43,243 nt of DNA from positions 1 to 43,243 of the forward strand of contig JAAZLT010000005.1 in NCBI GenBank assembly GCA_012799205.1, given 5' to 3'. Shown here one piece after another: positions 42,253 through 43,243 of the stretch. Each line of letters opens with the position of its first letter. The stretch's first letter is position 1. The DNA is from Clostridiales bacterium. Its GTDB lineage: Bacteria; Bacillota; Clostridia; Caldicoprobacterales; Xylanivirgaceae. The notes beneath the pieces were generated by a model. It made no database searches. It worked only from the letters and a program-made list of their open reading frames with translations, and was not told the origin of the DNA. The translations under genes and the position numbers were made by a program.

Positions 42253-43243
42253 AGAGCATGTCCCGTCGTAGTTCAGCCGAAGATCTTCTGGATAGGTAGG
42301 CCGGTGCAATATCAAATACTGTCTTAGCGCCTATATGTCCTTCCCCATTGAGCCTATATATTGCCCTTGCATATGCCACTAAGACACTTGCAGTGAATTC
42401 TGCATTGCTCCCTAGTCTAAGTGAATATTCGATTGTAGATATGTTTTCTTCCTCTTTGCCTGTCTTTCCGCTATGTATTATAAGCCCCCCATGAGGTGAC
42501 CCCGAATGATTCATTCTTAATTCATTACTATCCACAAATATAACCTCTGTCTTGTAATCTGCAAAATAATTTGGCATAGTTTTTATATCCCTTTCTATGC
42601 GCCTTTTATCTGCGCCTTCCTTTGCCACTACGAAACATCGTCTTATATGTTTTTGTGCATTGGAAAGCTCCGAGACACCCCCCTGCCTTATGTCATCTAT
42701 TTTAGACTCTATAGGAAGCGTATACTGGATCCCGTCCTCTACCCCATCCACTTGCCTTATGGCATCTGAATGCCCTAGACTTATGCCTGGTCCCCAAAAG
42801 GTATGTCCCAAACCTATAGGAAGTATGGCCTCTGCCATAAGCCGATTTATAGAAAACAGCCCTGGATCCCATCCGCCGGATATAAGTGAAGTATTGCCTC
42901 CTTTTTTTGCTGCATTGTCTATAGATTCAAAATATTCAGGAATCCTCTCATGTGTATCAAAGCTATCTACAGTGTTAAACATGCTTGCAAAATACGGGCC
43001 CTGCTCTATAAGGTCTGTTGCTGAGCCGCCGCATAGTATCATAACATCTATTTTCTTTTTATAGTCCTTGGCACTGTTGGTGTTTACCACCTGTATATTA
43101 GAATCCCTTATCCTCAAACTGTCAGGTGCCCTTCTAGTGAATATACCCACTAGATCCATATCTTCGTTTTGCTCTATGGCTAGTCTAACTCCCCTGCCTA
43201 CATTCCCATAACCTACTATTCCAAGTTTAATTTTATCTCCCAA
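42251..43243 (-). CDS. ddh: meso-Diaminopimelate D-dehydrogenase
   Basis: NADPH-dependent enzyme that forms meso-diaminopimelate directly from tetrahydrodipicolinate, a one-step route to lysine and the peptidoglycan cross-link amino acid. The N-terminal Rossmann motif is GIVGYGNVGRGV, with the substrate-domain motifs SGGWDPGLFSINRL and FWGPGISLGHSDAIRQ. About 330 aa agrees with the family. The frame reaches the window edge at a TTG (43243); this is a plausible start because the Rossmann motif begins only seven residues later, but the ribosome site is outside the window, so a slightly longer N-terminus is possible. Confidence 0.93.
   Translation of the reverse strand: MGDKIKLGIVGYGNVGRGVRLAIEQNEDMDLVGIFTRRAPDSLRIRDSNIQVVNTNSAKDYKKKIDVMILCGGSATDLIEQGPYFASMFNTVDSFDTHERIPEYFESIDNAAKKGGNTSLISGGWDPGLFSINRLMAEAILPIGLGHTFWGPGISLGHSDAIRQVDGVEDGIQYTLPIESKIDDIRQGGVSELSNAQKHIRRCFVVAKEGADKRRIERDIKTMPNYFADYKTEVIFVDSNELRMNHSGSPHGGLIIHSGKTGKEEENISTIEYSLRLGSNAEFTASVLVAYARAIYRLNGEGHIGAKTVFDIAPAYLSRRSSAELRRDML

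Noticed and set aside
1-43243. Defence island, prophage, CRISPR, insertion sequence or biosynthetic cluster.
   Set aside because: No transposase, integrase, Cas, toxin-antitoxin pair, or repeat array is visible; nearly all genes belong to core families.

Overview
The window is AT-rich chromosomal DNA from a low-GC Gram-positive bacterium, most likely an endospore-forming anaerobe of the class Clostridia. The evidence is CwlD (spore cortex lysis), WhiA, HPr with both His15 and Ser46 plus HPr kinase/phosphorylase, a CdaA-CdaR pair, formate-tetrahydrofolate ligase, diaminopimelate dehydrogenase, the tryptophan-binding attenuation protein TRAP, strong AGGAGG-type ribosome sites, many TTG starts, and arginine/isoleucine codons dominated by AGA/AGG and ATA. 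I see no rRNA, tRNA, CRISPR array, insertion sequence or prophage. Species cannot be fixed from the sequence alone.

Layout. Almost every gene is on the minus strand, so the units are read from right to left. (1) 42251-43243: ddh. (2) 39896-42098: AI-2E family permease, ComEC-like metallo-beta-lactamase protein and DUF3006 protein, from a good sigma-A promoter. (3) 36821-39878: promoter, a 43-codon Phe-rich small ORF, an intrinsic terminator, then aroF, pheA and mrp. (4) 35446-36789 on the plus strand: a patatin-like phospholipase, divergent from nfeD (34713-35231). (5) 26101-34599: one 8.5-kb gene for a cyclic beta-1,2-glucan synthase, followed by cwlD. (6) 22857-25184: the AmmeMemoRadiSam pair. 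(7) 20724-22782: cdaA-cdaR, without the usual glmM. (8) 20284-20682 on the plus strand: an orphan receiver protein with a glutamate at the phospho-acceptor position. (9) 15654-20145: fhs, a FtsW/RodA-type SEDS protein and a class B PBP. (10) 13644-15503: uvrC. (11) 10871-13590: HAD phosphatase, hprK, ROK glucokinase. (12) 5028-10721: murB, whiA, HPr, dnaE. (13) 354-4936: mtrB (TRAP), pfkA, pyk, a YbgC-type thioesterase, rlmD. The left edge carries the start of one more minus-strand gene.

How the parts fit. Units 11-13 together hold a carbon-flux and catabolite-control set: glucokinase, phosphofructokinase, pyruvate kinase, HPr and its kinase. Units 7, 9 and 12 are cell-wall and growth genes (c-di-AMP synthesis, SEDS-PBP pair, MurB, WhiA). 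Unit 3 is the entry to and the Phe branch of aromatic amino acid synthesis.

The observation I rate highest is the aroF-pheA leader. A sigma-A promoter (TTGACT, 17 nt, TATTAT) drives a small ORF with six Phe codons among eleven, followed by an intrinsic terminator that ends only about 21 nt before the aroF Shine-Dalgarno. There is no room for a separate aroF promoter, so aroF-pheA transcription must read through that terminator. This looks like Phe-responsive attenuation instead of the T-box usual in Firmicutes. Other points are the D-to-E orphan receiver with foreign-looking codon use, an inverted repeat filling the spacer of the cdaA promoter, a 12-bp inverted repeat at the uvrC promoter, the cwlD ribosome site buried in a GC-rich hairpin, and TRAP leading a glycolytic operon. 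Several start codons were moved inward from the longest possible reading frame on the basis of ribosome binding sites; each case is stated.
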